This document shows positions 11,701 to 22,400 of a DNA stretch of 64,000 nt, piece by piece (the stretch's first letter is position 1; each line of letters starts with the position of its first letter). Source of the DNA: Hyalella azteca (taxonomy: Eukaryota > Arthropoda > Malacostraca > Amphipoda > Hyalellidae). Made by a program: the position numbers and the translations under genes. The stretch lies in the NCBI RefSeq assembly GCF_000764305.2, contig NW_025933402.1:302734-366733 (forward strand), given 5' to 3'. The notes below the pieces were generated by a model that was not told where the DNA came from, did no database searches, and was given only the letters and a program-made list of their open reading frames with translations.

Positions 11701-14205
11701 ACTAGGTGCCTGAGTGCGCGGTCTCACCACGTGAAATTTTTTTCATTAGGTCCTCATTCGCAGCGCTTGCTGTCGCCGGGACTCGTGGCGGGGTCCTGTA
11801 ATCCAGCTTCCTGGAGGCTTGGTTGAGGAACGGCTTGCAGTGGGGAGTTCTGTTGCGGGTCTTCCCATGTTGAGTGGGTGTCCGCATTAAGCTCGGCATC
11901 AATATGGGAACCCGTGGGTAGCCATGGGTTACCAGGTTGTCTAAGGAGGTGTGTAACGGGCCAGGGGGGTAACCCAGCAGCCAAAAGCACCCGTGTTGAG
12001 CAGTAATGGGATCGCGCCCGTGAGTGGGTGGTTCGTAACAGCCTCGCATGTACAGAGGAACCTCAACCTTTTACATTTTTCGCACTCAACAGTTGATACA
12101 TTGTATTGTGATTCTTTAATCTTGTCAGTGATGCAGAATTAGCTTTTATCCTGCCAGGGATGCATTTTCACTTTTTTATCCTGCCTTCAATGCGCTATAA
12201 TTTTTTCAAACTTGCCGTGTATGCACTGTTCAATCCTACAGTTGATGCCACTGTACTTGTCTAATTCAACCGTTGATGCATTGTACTTGTCTAATCCAAC
12301 CGTTGATGCACTGTACTTATTTAATACAATCCAACCGTTGATTAACTGTACTTGTTTAATTCTATCTAACCGTTGATACACTGCATTTTTAATCCTACCG
12401 TTGATGCACTGTACTTGTTTAATACTATCTAACTGCTGTTGCACTGCATTTTTTAATCCTACCGTTGATGCACCGTTATTTTCAATCCTCCGTTGATCTG
12501 TTAAAGTACTGCATATTAATCCTTTAACGATTCTGAGGGTATGGGTTCGATACTCCTCACTGACTGAATTTTTCCGTACGAACCGGGATGCCTGATCCCA
12601 TTTATGCTACTAGTACGGTACTAGGAGTTTCTTTCGTCTTATCTTTCAATATTTAGACGCCTACTCACTTCATCGCGCTAAGATGAACTTGTCAGCAATA
12701 TTATATAACCTTGAGATTTAGGACAAAACAGAATTTACCTACCAACATTACATTCATACTGAGCTTGTCAGCTCTACATTACAACAGAAATTTGAAATCC
12801 CAACGCAAAATGGATAAAAAATCTAGTCATATCATTTTTCGCATAGAATTCACGCAATATTGAGTGAGCATCAACTAGATGCGTTCGAATAAATTCAAAT
12901 GAAGAGACGAGGAATTTATGGCCTCGAGTGTTAGAAATGGTTTTAAAATAAATTTCCACCCATTCAACTCCCGTGTGGTCTAGTGGCTAGGATACGCGGC
13001 TCTCACCCGCGAGGCCCGGGTTCGATTCCCGGCACGGGAATACGTTTTGTTCATCACTCGTTCGATATATTGTATTTATAAGTCATTAATTTTCTGACGA
13101 GAACTAATAAACGAGCATAATCGAACGAGCAGCTCCGTAGTATAACTAAGTGCAATAAAAAAATTCATGTTCCGAGTGCGTTGATTACAGTCATTGAATT
13201 TGAAATACGTTTTTTAGAGCTTGTCTAATGAATCAAATTCTTATTTCCTAACATGATTTTGGTAGCCTGGTGGCTGTAGCCCGATCCTCACATTTTCACG
13301 GTTCCTAACATTACTTCTTGATCAGATAGAAATAAAGGTCAAGATTGGGCGAGGTCGAAGAATTGGCGGTCATATTGTCAACATTTTGACGGAAAAGAAT
13401 TGTGTTTAAACGTGAAAATCACATGACTCTGAAATATCCTGCAACAACCGAGTTTACTGCCTATTTGGCGATGGGATTCATGCATGATCGGCCAAAAGCG
13501 TCTTCATGAGCCTCACATGAAGAGCTGACAACACACAGGTAACGTATACTTCACGGAAAATTCTACAACTTTCGAGCCACCAAATATCTTCTACTTGAAA
13601 CTAATTCAGTGCAACTAGTTTTCATCAAGTAGTTACACTTATTTCATAACTAACTAATTTATTAACTTGTGTATTTCATTCAGAAGTGTTACTTATTTAT
13701 TAGCCGTTTGTCTACCAATACATTACCGTCTCCAAAGCTATTCGTATCTTAAGACCAATTAAATTTAGTTACCGTCAGTATTTAAAGCGATCACCTGAAA
13801 CGGTAAAAACTGTTCACCTAGCATGCTGTGAAGCAAATCAATTATTGTCAATTGGGCACTGACAGATACTAAATAATGCCCATACAGCACCATGGTGTTT
13901 CAACGACGCTTTAGACTCATATTTTGCAAGTAAAAAGCAAAATAGTAGAATGGAATTAATACATGAAATGTAATGTAAACACACAAGTAAAAAACATTTG
14001 GTCGCAGTATACAAGAGAATAAAAGACTCGTACTCACAGATCGGGCGAGCTCAGCAATTGGGAGTTGGTAGGGACGTGTGACGGTGTCTGTGCAGAGGCT
14101 CTTGTGACGTTGTACGAGCTCCAGCAACTCCTGTACCGCCTCCTCCACCTTCTGCGCCGCTAAACCACTGACTTTGCAAACCTTCTCATGCGCCACCACG
14201 CACTC
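5581..14205 (-). CDS. Coiled-coil and Tudor-domain protein (seven exons, 5' end outside this span)
   Basis: Seven minus-strand exons (14205-14038, 9557-9382, 8892-7955, 7473-7327, 7040-6884, 6458-6161, 5706-5581) join through GT-AG introns with matching phases and end in TGA. The product has an N-terminal helical part rich in heptad-like Leu/Val and Cys, resembling the coiled coil that follows B-boxes in TRIM-type proteins. A Ser/Asn-rich linker follows, then a C-terminal extended Tudor domain (VYLGRSRQDNAWYRVLV, then VYFFDIGTTEDVSYDRLRIC, then a C-terminal lobe). RING/B-box plus Tudor architecture is known in RNF17/Qin, which act in germline piRNA biology. Only one Tudor domain is visible and the DYGN motif is altered to DIGT, so orthology is uncertain. 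Further 5' exons probably lie at 61.5 and 63.9 kb. Confidence 0.8.
6161..6458 (-). CDS. Tudor gene exon, C-terminal lobe of Tudor domain
   Basis: 298 nt. The acceptor TGTGCGCAG completes the Arg codon split from the previous exon, and the donor is CAG|GTAAGT, phase 0. It encodes LRICPSELEHQPTLAIPCCL, an acidic insert, then VFRQLVLNANLQIFF and WKYDQKKFQ. Confidence 0.88.
6884..7040 (-). CDS. Tudor gene exon, core Tudor barrel
   Basis: 157 nt. The acceptor TTTTCCAG gives GKVYLGRSRQDNAWYRVLV and the exon ends VYFFDIGTTEDVSYDR with donor AG|GTGAGT. This is the Tudor barrel. In canonical germline Tudor domains the second motif reads F-x-DYGN; here it is FFDIGT, so the aromatic Tyr and the Asn that contact methylarginine are missing. 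Confidence 0.88.
7184..7258. repeat. AT-rich palindrome in Tudor gene intron
   Basis: TTGATCAATACATCA and its exact inverse TGATGTATTGATCAA are separated by three bases around 7220-7252. Further partial copies of ATGTATTGATGTCAATATCA-like sequence flank them. This is a hairpin-forming intronic repeat with no known role. Confidence 0.6.
7327..7473 (-). CDS. Tudor gene exon, start of extended Tudor domain
   Basis: 147 nt. The acceptor CGCCCCCAG is followed by HIESSAIVTVASNPSLFFYR and ...SAARVLAPVVG; the donor is G|GTGAGT. Phase closes with both neighbours. The FFY...LN stretch is the N-terminal lobe typical of extended Tudor domains. Confidence 0.85.
7955..8892 (-). CDS. Tudor gene, large linker exon
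   Basis: 938 nt. The acceptor TTCTCCAG continues the coiled coil as VIKLSKNAMELINACLE, followed by about 280 residues of Ser/Asn/Lys-rich low-complexity linker, and ends at MRPKPC with donor T|GTAAGT. An alternative acceptor further upstream gives the wrong phase. No catalytic motif is seen in the linker. Confidence 0.87.
9382..9557 (-). CDS. Tudor gene, Cys-containing helical exon
   Basis: 176 nt. The acceptor GCGTTTCAG starts KKCLKNELEQCSQTLQKFRC and runs through GDCSEDQALLQVHSGLQAVQ to the donor GC|GTGAGA. It starts in phase 0, in agreement with the exon at 14 kb. Cys residues occur at regular spacing within predicted helix; a zinc site is possible but not certain. Confidence 0.82.
9615..11716. 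other. Intron sequence, no gene seen
   Basis: AT-rich sequence inside the intron between the 9.5 and 14.0 kb exons of the Tudor gene. I see no exon-like reading frame, RNA gene or clear repeat in it. Confidence 0.6.
11717..12079 (-). repeat. GC-rich 360-bp dispersed repeat, copy 1
   Basis: Almost base-for-base identical, in inverted orientation, to 51676-52036. Both read AAAATGTAAAAGGTTGAGG, then TACATGCGAGGCTGTTACGA, and end near GACCTAATGAAAAAAATT. It is much more GC-rich than its surroundings. Both copies keep an open frame starting MRGCYEPPTHGRDPITAQHG of about 105 codons. It is likely a recently mobile element or fragment, possibly the 5' part of a non-LTR element. The class is not established and no flanking duplication was recognised. 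Confidence 0.75.
12080..12520. repeat. Degenerate minisatellite, CCGTTGATGCACTG units
   Basis: About ten imperfect tandem units of roughly 25-45 bp contain (A/C)CGTTGATGCACTGTACTTG and TTTAATCCTA. They directly abut the GC-rich repeat copy 1. The second copy of that repeat at 51.7 kb has no such array, so this is local expansion rather than part of the shared element. Confidence 0.8.
12969..13040 (+). tRNA. tRNA-Glu (anticodon CTC)
   Basis: A 72-nt cloverleaf: acceptor stem TCCCGTG/CACGGGA, A box TGGTCTAGTGG in the D arm, anticodon stem CGCGG/CCGCG with loop CTCTCAC (anticodon CTC), B box GGTTCGATTCC in the T arm, and discriminator A. A TTTT run a few bases downstream fits pol III termination. 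It lies inside an intron of the Tudor gene on the opposite strand. All stems are intact, so it should be functional. Confidence 0.95.
13050..14037. other. Intron sequence, no gene seen
   Basis: This lies between the tRNA and the 14-kb Tudor gene exon. I find nothing supportable here. Confidence 0.55.
14038..14205 (-). CDS. Tudor gene, coiled-coil exon
   Basis: 168 nt, phase 0 at both ends, with acceptor TATATATAG and donor TCT|GTGAGT. It encodes ECVVAHEKVCKVSGL, AAQKVEEAVQELLELVQRHK and ...LPIAELARS. The pattern of the region resembles the BBC coiled coil after a B-box (spaced hydrophobics, then a basic 'QRHK' segment). The preceding exon is not found nearby; the candidate at 61.5 kb fits by phase and by continuing the helix. 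Confidence 0.85.
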
Positions 14206-17200
14206 CTATATATAAGTCGCGGAGTAAAGGCTTGCGTTAACATTTTTATTTAACAACTTAATCAAATTATCAAAGGAATCAATTCTTCCACATAAGGGTA
14301 TACAAAATAAGAATGTTTGGAAACAATTTAAGAATGTTTAGTTGTTGGGTTCGAAGTAAGTGGTAGTCTACTATGCTCAAAATTGCAAAAATCAAACCTG
14401 ACAATCTCTAAAATCAAATACCTACTACACTGTACATACTTACGCCAGTTCAAATTTTCAAGAATTATCCTCAACTCAATATTATACTGTAATCGCTACC
14501 TAATACTATAAATCGGCTCCTAAGATTTTGACTTGCGACTTTTTCCATCTTTCTCGGAAGCCGTCGTTCATTCCTAGCAAAGATCTCCTAGATAGATCCT
14601 AGATCGGGCGAAAATATCTAGATAGATCCTAGCATAAAATTAATTCCCTTTTTGTTGGAATGGTGAGTGTGGGAGGCCTTTAAAATGAAAAAAAATTAAA
14701 AAAAAGATCCTAGCATTCCTATAGTCACCTTTTCTCACATCTCTTCCATGTTCGTATAGGAAATTTTTAAATGTTAAATTTTTTTTATCGTTATATAATT
14801 ATTGCAGTAACAAATGTAAAAATTATATCCTCGCTTTTCCTCGTATTTAGTGATATTAAAACCTGTCCGGTGTTACAAAACAACAATAATGGAAAATATA
14901 ATAGCAAACATTAATGTGCACTAGTACACAGTTCGTAAACTGCACAGAGCACAGACAACGCCGGATGGATCATTGAAAAAGGGAAAGGTAGCAGAGACTG
15001 TTTGAATAGGCAACGAACTTGACGCTCATATAGTGAGCCAACTGCACACTGGTATGAGTAGCACATCACAAAAGAGAACATCAAAACAAGTCAACCCGTG
15101 TTCTGAACGACACATTCATGCATTCACCCATCAAATCCTCCTTCATAAACCATCTAGGAAAGAGTAACAAATTATTCAAATGTATATGGATGCGAAACGA
15201 ACGCGACAACCTTTCATCAATATATAGCATGCCATTGATTTCAAGGAAAACTATTAATACAAATTAGAATACCTCACTTCATCCAGTCACATGAGGAACC
15301 AATGTAACACGCTCATGCCAATTTATAACGGAAGACTTATAATCTATTCGGTTGAGGATAAGGGAACCCAGGTTATAAATTAAAATGGTGCCATTGTAAT
15401 CGAATTACTCACTCTGTGCGTGGATTAAAGTTTTTATCAAAATTTTTTCAACAAGTGTCTTCTCCCAAAAATCGCTACACCTTTCAAGGATGACTCTCAC
15501 TGTTCCAAATATCCATTCTTACGAACACATGAACCCCCAATAAATTGTATTGCTCCTTGAAAAGTGACACTGCACGAGCCTGAAAATATAATTCACGACA
15601 CGCTCATAGGTTCTCTAAAATGACCAAGGCGCAAGTTTGATCGACATTGAAAATTTCGTTCAAAGAAACCGACAAAAAATGACGTAAGCGCTCAATGCGA
15701 TGGCCAGCCGATAAACTTACACCATTTTTCCAAGGGCACTGCAATATGACGGAGGGAAAGTGCACGTGGAACGAACAAAGAAGGAAGTCGAGCATGAGGT
15801 TGTTAGGTTCTGTTGGCTGTAGACAAACACAAGCATTCGCTCGCCAGATGATGGTCGCAGTAAATGTGAATTAGAAGGAGGAAGATCCGCGTAGGACACC
15901 GACTATATATAAGAGAAATGCTTGTACTAAGGGAAAATTTTGTCGTATCAATTGCAAGTCTACGTCAGTTCAAATAATTTTTGACTGATGTAAAAATGAG
16001 CGAATGATTTCAACTAATGAAGTAAATAGACGTATAGTAAAAAGAACACGGAGGGAAGAGGGAGAGAGGGATGGAAGGAGATGGTGGGAAGAGGGAGGGA
16101 AAGTGAGCAATGTAACACGCCAGAAGCAAGGCAAGTCTTCGAGAGCAGCGTACTCTGGCCAGGGTCAACTATGTACAAGTAACCAGCGCAGCTGCGACCG
16201 CCTGTGTGCAGCCTACGCACTGCACACGCGCATTTGTAAAGAAAAAATTAATGCAGTACTGTAGATGAAATACGGAAGTCGTTTAAACGATATTTTAACT
16301 ACAAGCACCACACGAACCATGGTTTAACCAAACAAGTGAAGCGCAACAACGAAAAAATCAAAGTGCGCCAAGCAGATACGATCATAAACTCTGCACATCA
16401 AATTTAATTCGTACCCATTATTTTCAATTTTCCATGAAAATATTGGAGAAGAAAATCTTTCGGAGAATCAAATACAAAGTCCAAGTCTGTTACACAAAGG
16501 TCTGTTTGTTTGGAGTCTAACTTTAGCTCGAACTACCATGCACAGTTACTGAAGATTTTCAAGTCATTCCGACATACCCACACTAAACTAGAATCTTGAT
16601 ACCGTCATTTGTTTTCGGCGTCCAGATGAAGCAAGCGGGCCGGAAGGCAATATTCATGGGCGGCGCGCAGAGCCCAGGCGATCGAGAGCAGCCATGTTAG
16701 GTGCACCATTCAGTCAGTCAAGAAGCAGCGCGCAGTGTAGGAGCAAGGGTGGCAGTAAAGCGTCCATACTCGCAATCTTAACTAAGGACGTCTCAGAAAT
16801 TGCGGTCAAAATCCGAATGTAAAATTTCAGTGCTGTGCTGTGCAGGAGAACGATCGACGCGAGAAGTGACTTATTCGTTGTTACTTCTGAGTGTATTATG
16901 TAGTGCCGAAAAATATTTTACAAATAAATATTTGTCAAAAAATATCCCATGACTGTTGTTCCATATTAATTTCAATCAATAGTCTATATTATAGTACCAA
17001 GTAGTGAGTTCGTTGTATGTAAACATAATGCTGACAATTGAAAAAAAGACAAAGCTAAGAATAACGGTACTCATTCGGAGCTCATAAAAGAGTGAAAATC
17101 TTAAGGCAATATCTGAATTAAATTTAACAAGAGAATCTTGAATTAAGTATCTGCAAAATACTACTAATTATAAAAATTATTCCATGAAAATGGGATTCGA

Positions 17201-19379
17201 GTCCTGAACTTTCACAACAGATCACAACAGTATTTTCGGACGAATGTTCGTATCTTTTCTTAAGCAATTGCGAGTGTGGTCAAATTGTGAAACCAATTCT
17301 AATGACATTGTTTTACGACCAAAGTGGCAGAAATTTTGATCAGAGCGAGGGTAAAAGTTGTAAACAAATAATATAATAAATGAACAAATACCAGCACTCA
17401 ATAAAACATGTGAAAGTCTGTACATCATTATTCATAGCGGGGTGAACACCGTTCTTAATTATATTTTTCTCCTGATGTCCAAGAAGTGTTAATGTTGAGT
17501 GTATACATGGATGTGTGCATTGTCTGGTGAAAGCAAGAAGCCCTGAGGAAGTCAATTTATTTGTCATTGAAAATAAATTGAATAGCGGTTAATTGAGTCA
17601 TCGAGTGCGGCTGCGTAATGATACAGTAAGTGTCAGGTGGCACTCAGGGAGAGATTCAAGATCAGTGATCCTTGATGCGATTTCATTACTGGAGCCAAGC
17701 AAGACAATTATAAAAGGCAGTGGACAAGTCGCAGTCAAGAGATGAATCAGTGAATAAGTGGATAAGAAAATTCAGCGTTGAATGGTCACGTCAGTTGTTT
17801 ACATTGAATGAATGATCAATTGTTTGTCATTTTTTAGAACGATAATTCATTAGCGGGATCATTTTGAAGACAGATCAATCGCAAGAAAAACTCTTCAGCT
17901 CATCAGTTTATCTCATGATAGTGATATAAAGCACAATAGAGGTCAGTGTAGAGATGCTTCATGAGGATATCACAGGATATACTTGCCATTCAGAGGCCTT
18001 GCATACTTGATTATGAACAAAAAGTGTTCAAAATTAGTCTTTTATTTCAATGTATGTACATAGATACAGTGCACGGTTCAAATTTATCACAAAAATAATT
18101 CGACAGACGACTCTTTGAAAGAGTTTTCAGAGCGCTCTTTCCACACCTAAACGTATAGTTTATTCTGCAAGAATGCATTCTTCGATTTTTCACTTCGCTT
18201 GCTCCTTAGAGAAAACGAATGTCACAGCAAGCCTAACTTGCTGCAAAAGTTAATGAAACATTAACTTTTGGAATAGAGAAAATTTCAAGCAAGTGCGCAG
18301 ACAACTCGATAATACAATACGCGTGTAATGCAGGGCATGAAAATGAACATCGCGTCTCAGCGTTGGATGGGCAATCGGTGATAGGATCGGGGGTCGAATA
18401 ATGATCACAGTCACGATGTCTTCAAAGCGCTGCCCGCCCTCGACGCCGCTAATGTCATCACTCGCTAGTCATTACAAGCTATTCTCAGCATAATGTGGAG
18501 CAATTTCGTCCGTGAAAAGCATCAGGAAATTCACAGTGCTTTTGACTGACATTTTCTACTTCAGAAAAGCAAGCAAGATATTTTTCTTAGTCTTAAGATA
18601 GTCGTCCCAAGATTGTAATAGTGAATTTTTAAGAAAATAACATAACTACTATCAACCAAGGCCTAGTTAAAGTCTTCAAAATTACGCTAACGAGAACAAA
18701 ACCACAATATTTGTAGAAAATGTGTTGTTTATTTCGGGTATTTATCGAAACCAGTCGATCGATCCAGTTTAGTAAATCAAATTTGCAGGTAAAAAGTCAT
18801 CTCGCTCAAGCTCAGTGAAATTTTCCAATAAATGAAGATCCTTTTTCTTCCTGTGGCGTGACGAATTAAAAAAAAACATTCAGATACTTAGGAGTGAGAG
18901 CCATTGTAATAGAAGTTTTCCCCAACTAATTCCAGCTTCAGGGCGTGACAGCTGTCTTATCACGTTGACAAGAGGACAACTAGCCACGGTTTAAATAATT
19001 TATATCGCACATTCTTTAGTCCTTCTAAGGTATTAATTTAACAAATAGGGGTAATAATTTTATAATTACTTCTCATTTCCTGATCAGATATTATCTCCTG
19101 CTACTTATGAAAATCGAGTCAACAGGGAACAGAGAGATTGCCTTAGTTAAACAGTGAAGCGCGCAGGAACCCAAAAACGGATCCTCTCTCGTCCGGTATA
19201 ACGTATGTGGTGTGCGCATGGAATGAGCGAGCGTTGATACTGAAAGCCAAGTACGGCATGTGCAGAGCTCATGAATGCAAGTTATGACATCACCAGAAGG
19301 ATACAGAAGCATGCATAAGGCCAAGACATGCTAAAGTAGGAGCAATGCTAAAAATCCAACACAGATATTTCGGCACATC
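14206..19379. other. Non-coding stretch upstream of the cuticle gene
   Basis: Mostly AT-rich. It contains a polypurine tract (about 16047-16106, GGGAAGAGGGAGAGAGGG-like). It also has a CpG-rich patch at about 16620-16760 with TTCAGTCAGTC, which resembles the arthropod initiator TCAGT. That patch could be a transcription start for the gene that begins coding at 19380, but no splice donor is clear. Nothing else is supportable. Confidence 0.45.
16620..16790 (+). promoter_or_regulatory. Possible promoter / 5' exon (CpG-rich, initiator-like)
   Basis: This patch is unusually GC- and CpG-rich for its surroundings (GGGCGGCGCGCAGAGC, GCAGCGCGCAG), with ATTCAGTCAGTC in the middle. It lies 2.6 kb upstream of the first coding exon of the cuticle gene. 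It is proposed only from composition and the initiator-like motif. Confidence 0.3.
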
Positions 19380-19470
19380 ATGAAGAGGTTACAGTTACTC
19401 TTGACACTGCAGCTTTTGCTGCTCTTACAACTCCTCGTGATCTCCATGGTTGTATCCAGCCATGGTCAAG
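19380..19470 (+). CDS. CPAP1 gene exon 1 (signal peptide)
   Basis: ATG followed by a Leu-rich hydrophobic segment ending SSHGQ; the donor is CAAG|GTGAGC. One base is carried over and forms GAT (Asp) with exon 2. The start was chosen because it gives a signal peptide and the phase fits exon 2. Confidence 0.85.
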
Positions 19471-22400
19471 GTGAGCGTACTGAAGTGATACTAATCTCCT
19501 CCTTTCAGCATGTAATCTCAGTATTCGTCAATCATAATTCATTCATGGTAATGCAAGGACATCTTTCGATAATTCTGACCGTGATCGTCTCAATACGCAC
19601 TTTATTTGAATTGTTGCAAGACTTTGCTTATATTTGCTGATAATTCGAAGATGAAAACAATACAACGTTAAAGTTCTCGATGAAAATACCAGTGCTGTCC
19701 AAACCTTGTCAATTAAATAAAATAATAAAACGTGAAATTTACGCTTCTTCACTAAATGTTAGTGGAGGTTGAGCGAAAATTCTGCGAGAACTTAGATTTC
19801 ATTATTATCATTATTTCCTATTCAAAATAATGTCTCCATATTCACTGATCAGTTACCTCTGAATATCATTCAGTTATTAAAGGCAGCTCGGTCATGAGTT
19901 TCTCAGGGTACAAGAAGACTTTAAACTATAATTTTCTCATTAGTACATGTCCCTCTAACGCACATAGAGAATTATCATGGAAACTTTGAGTGTAGGCTGA
20001 AGAGCATCCGATTATATTTGAGGAGTCAGAACTTACGTTTCTTTCAGTGCAACGGGAGCAAAGATTCCACACGCCGATCAACGTTTATTAATTTTTGCGT
20101 GTTTTATATAATATACGTGTTTTCAGGCGATATAAAACTTGCGTTAGCGTGAGACGGGGAAATATAAAGTAATGAAAAATGTATATTTTTAGTCTTTCAA
20201 CAAAAAACACGGTGAACGACTAAGTAAACAATGATTTCAAATTTTGGAATTGCATTATTGGCATCGCGAACATTATATACCAAGCTTTTCTTCGTCTCTT
20301 TCGAAAGCGCGATGTCTCAAAATTTATAATCAATAAAAAATATTCGGATACCTACGTCAGTATAGGATACAATGAGTTAAATATCTTCTCACGCGAGCAA
20401 TTAATTATTTAATCCAACATTTTACATTGAAGAAATAATTTCTTTAATTGCTGACTCGAGTACCTACACTGAAGGAACACATAAGGAAATGGAGAGCAAG
20501 TTGTTATGGCACATGGCAGTAAACCAGAGAGCAGGGGCAGTAATATAGGAAGTGATCGACCGGACAGACCACCGCTCGATGCGAGTCGTCGATTCTTTTA
20601 ACGCAACTATGGAGCCAAATAACGGAAGCCAGCCATAACTGAAATATTATAATTCGATTCGTTACGTTGTCTAAGGCATCCAAGATAGTACACCTTATCG
20701 CCGGGAGGACACAAGCAAATAATAGTTATTAAGGACACATGAAAACTTAAATTATCAACGAAGACTCTTGAAGCAAATACATTTATACATTTATAAACTG
20801 CATGCAAAAAATACGTCAGGAAAGAAATCCCGTCATTCTGAACAATATTTTGGTCGACCTCACTGCGGCTACGAACGTTCTCGTTAGATAAATCTGATAC
20901 ACAGATGGATTAACTTGCTGAGGTGTGGTGAGGACACGGACTTAGAATTCGCCAAGTTATAAATTTTACGGCCAAAAGCTGATTAAGCCAAGAACGAAAA
21001 AGGTGAAATAAAACTCCCATGAAACAAGGTCCAGAAGTTCAAGGTCTTTCGTGTGTGCCGAGCTTCCTTAGTGCAGTGGAGGGTATTCACTTTCATGGAC
21101 GAGGACTGGATTACGAGGCGTTGCCAAGGCAGGAACACGTATAATATCGAGCAGTGAACTGCTGTCTAGGAAGCTCCTGCGTAGTCCATCCGGAGGTGAT
21201 GCAACTTTCAGCACAATTAAGGGCGCGGTCCGTGCAAGCAACGATTAAAATAAGCGCTTTAACGACGCACATTTGATAAAAAATAAACGCCTTAATTAAC
21301 GACGCTCACATGATAAGAACAAGACTGTTGATCAGCTTGCCAGAAGCTCTTCAAGCTGAATGTTTGCATATTTCACCCGCGCATGCGTAACAAGTATTTC
21401 GAAGAATATTTGTTACGAAAGTGCCAAATATTTTTGGCAATTTCTGATTCATACCTTACCTTCAAATAGCCCCCTGAATGCAAATTAACTTTTGACGCAA
21501 TGATTTCACCTACAACATAATGGTATATACCATCTTATACACTGAAGTAGCCAAATTTAAAGATGCTAAACACACGGATCAGGAACAAGTATTCAGTTAA
21601 TCTGACAGGAGTTTAATTACATGACAGTGTTCTACATAACCAGAGATGAAAAACAGCCCCACATATCTTTCTCTAGACTCGAAATATACAGAGCCTTGAG
21701 CCGATCTTCCAGCATTCGCATGAACTCTTCTTTCATAGAGGATATTGGCCACGCAAAAAATCAATACGAGTCATATTATCAAGTTATAACAACACGGCCC
21801 TGAGTAGGTAGACTCGGCTCAAATTTCATCCTCAGGCAATAGGCATGTAAGCAAATAAGAATCAATTCCAGTTTTACCAATCAAATCCCACTTTTTGAGA
21901 CCTTCGGAGAAATCACTTATAATTTCGTTTAAAAAAAAACAACAGATCTCTTTAGATTTTCATCATCATTTTAGATTTTACTCTTATTGCCATGCATGAT
22001 GATGAATTTTCCAACTTCTCACTCAATACACCGAATCGAATTCAACGCATCTAATACATGCAAAGACTCGTCTAAAACAACATCACTGCTACCCAGGAAA
22101 TGATTTGCAACAGACTGCATGTAATCTGTTGCATAGATAATTATCAATTTTACACGAGATAACTGCATACTTCCTTCAGTCGCGTCTTGCATCCGTCATA
22201 AGTTTTCATAAAAAAAGTCAGGACGTACAATTAGCCGAGTAACGGCCGGAGGCCCCAGTCGAACACCATGACAAAAACATCACATTCACTATTCCATGCA
22301 GTGCTTTCAGCAAATTCCACACTTCAAGCATGCACAACTCAATTGGAGTTTCATTTGAATCATTCTTTTGAAAATAATAAATTCCAGCCAATTAGAGATT

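Noticed and set aside
11702..12049. Protein gene for the MRGCYEPPTHGRDPITAQHG frame
   Set aside because: It lies in a dispersed repeat, two frames are equally conserved, and there is no known domain. DNA-level copying explains it.
12187..12444. Repetitive protein (LDKYNASTV repeats) on the minus strand
   Set aside because: It is a translation of a degenerate minisatellite, with unit lengths not multiples of three.
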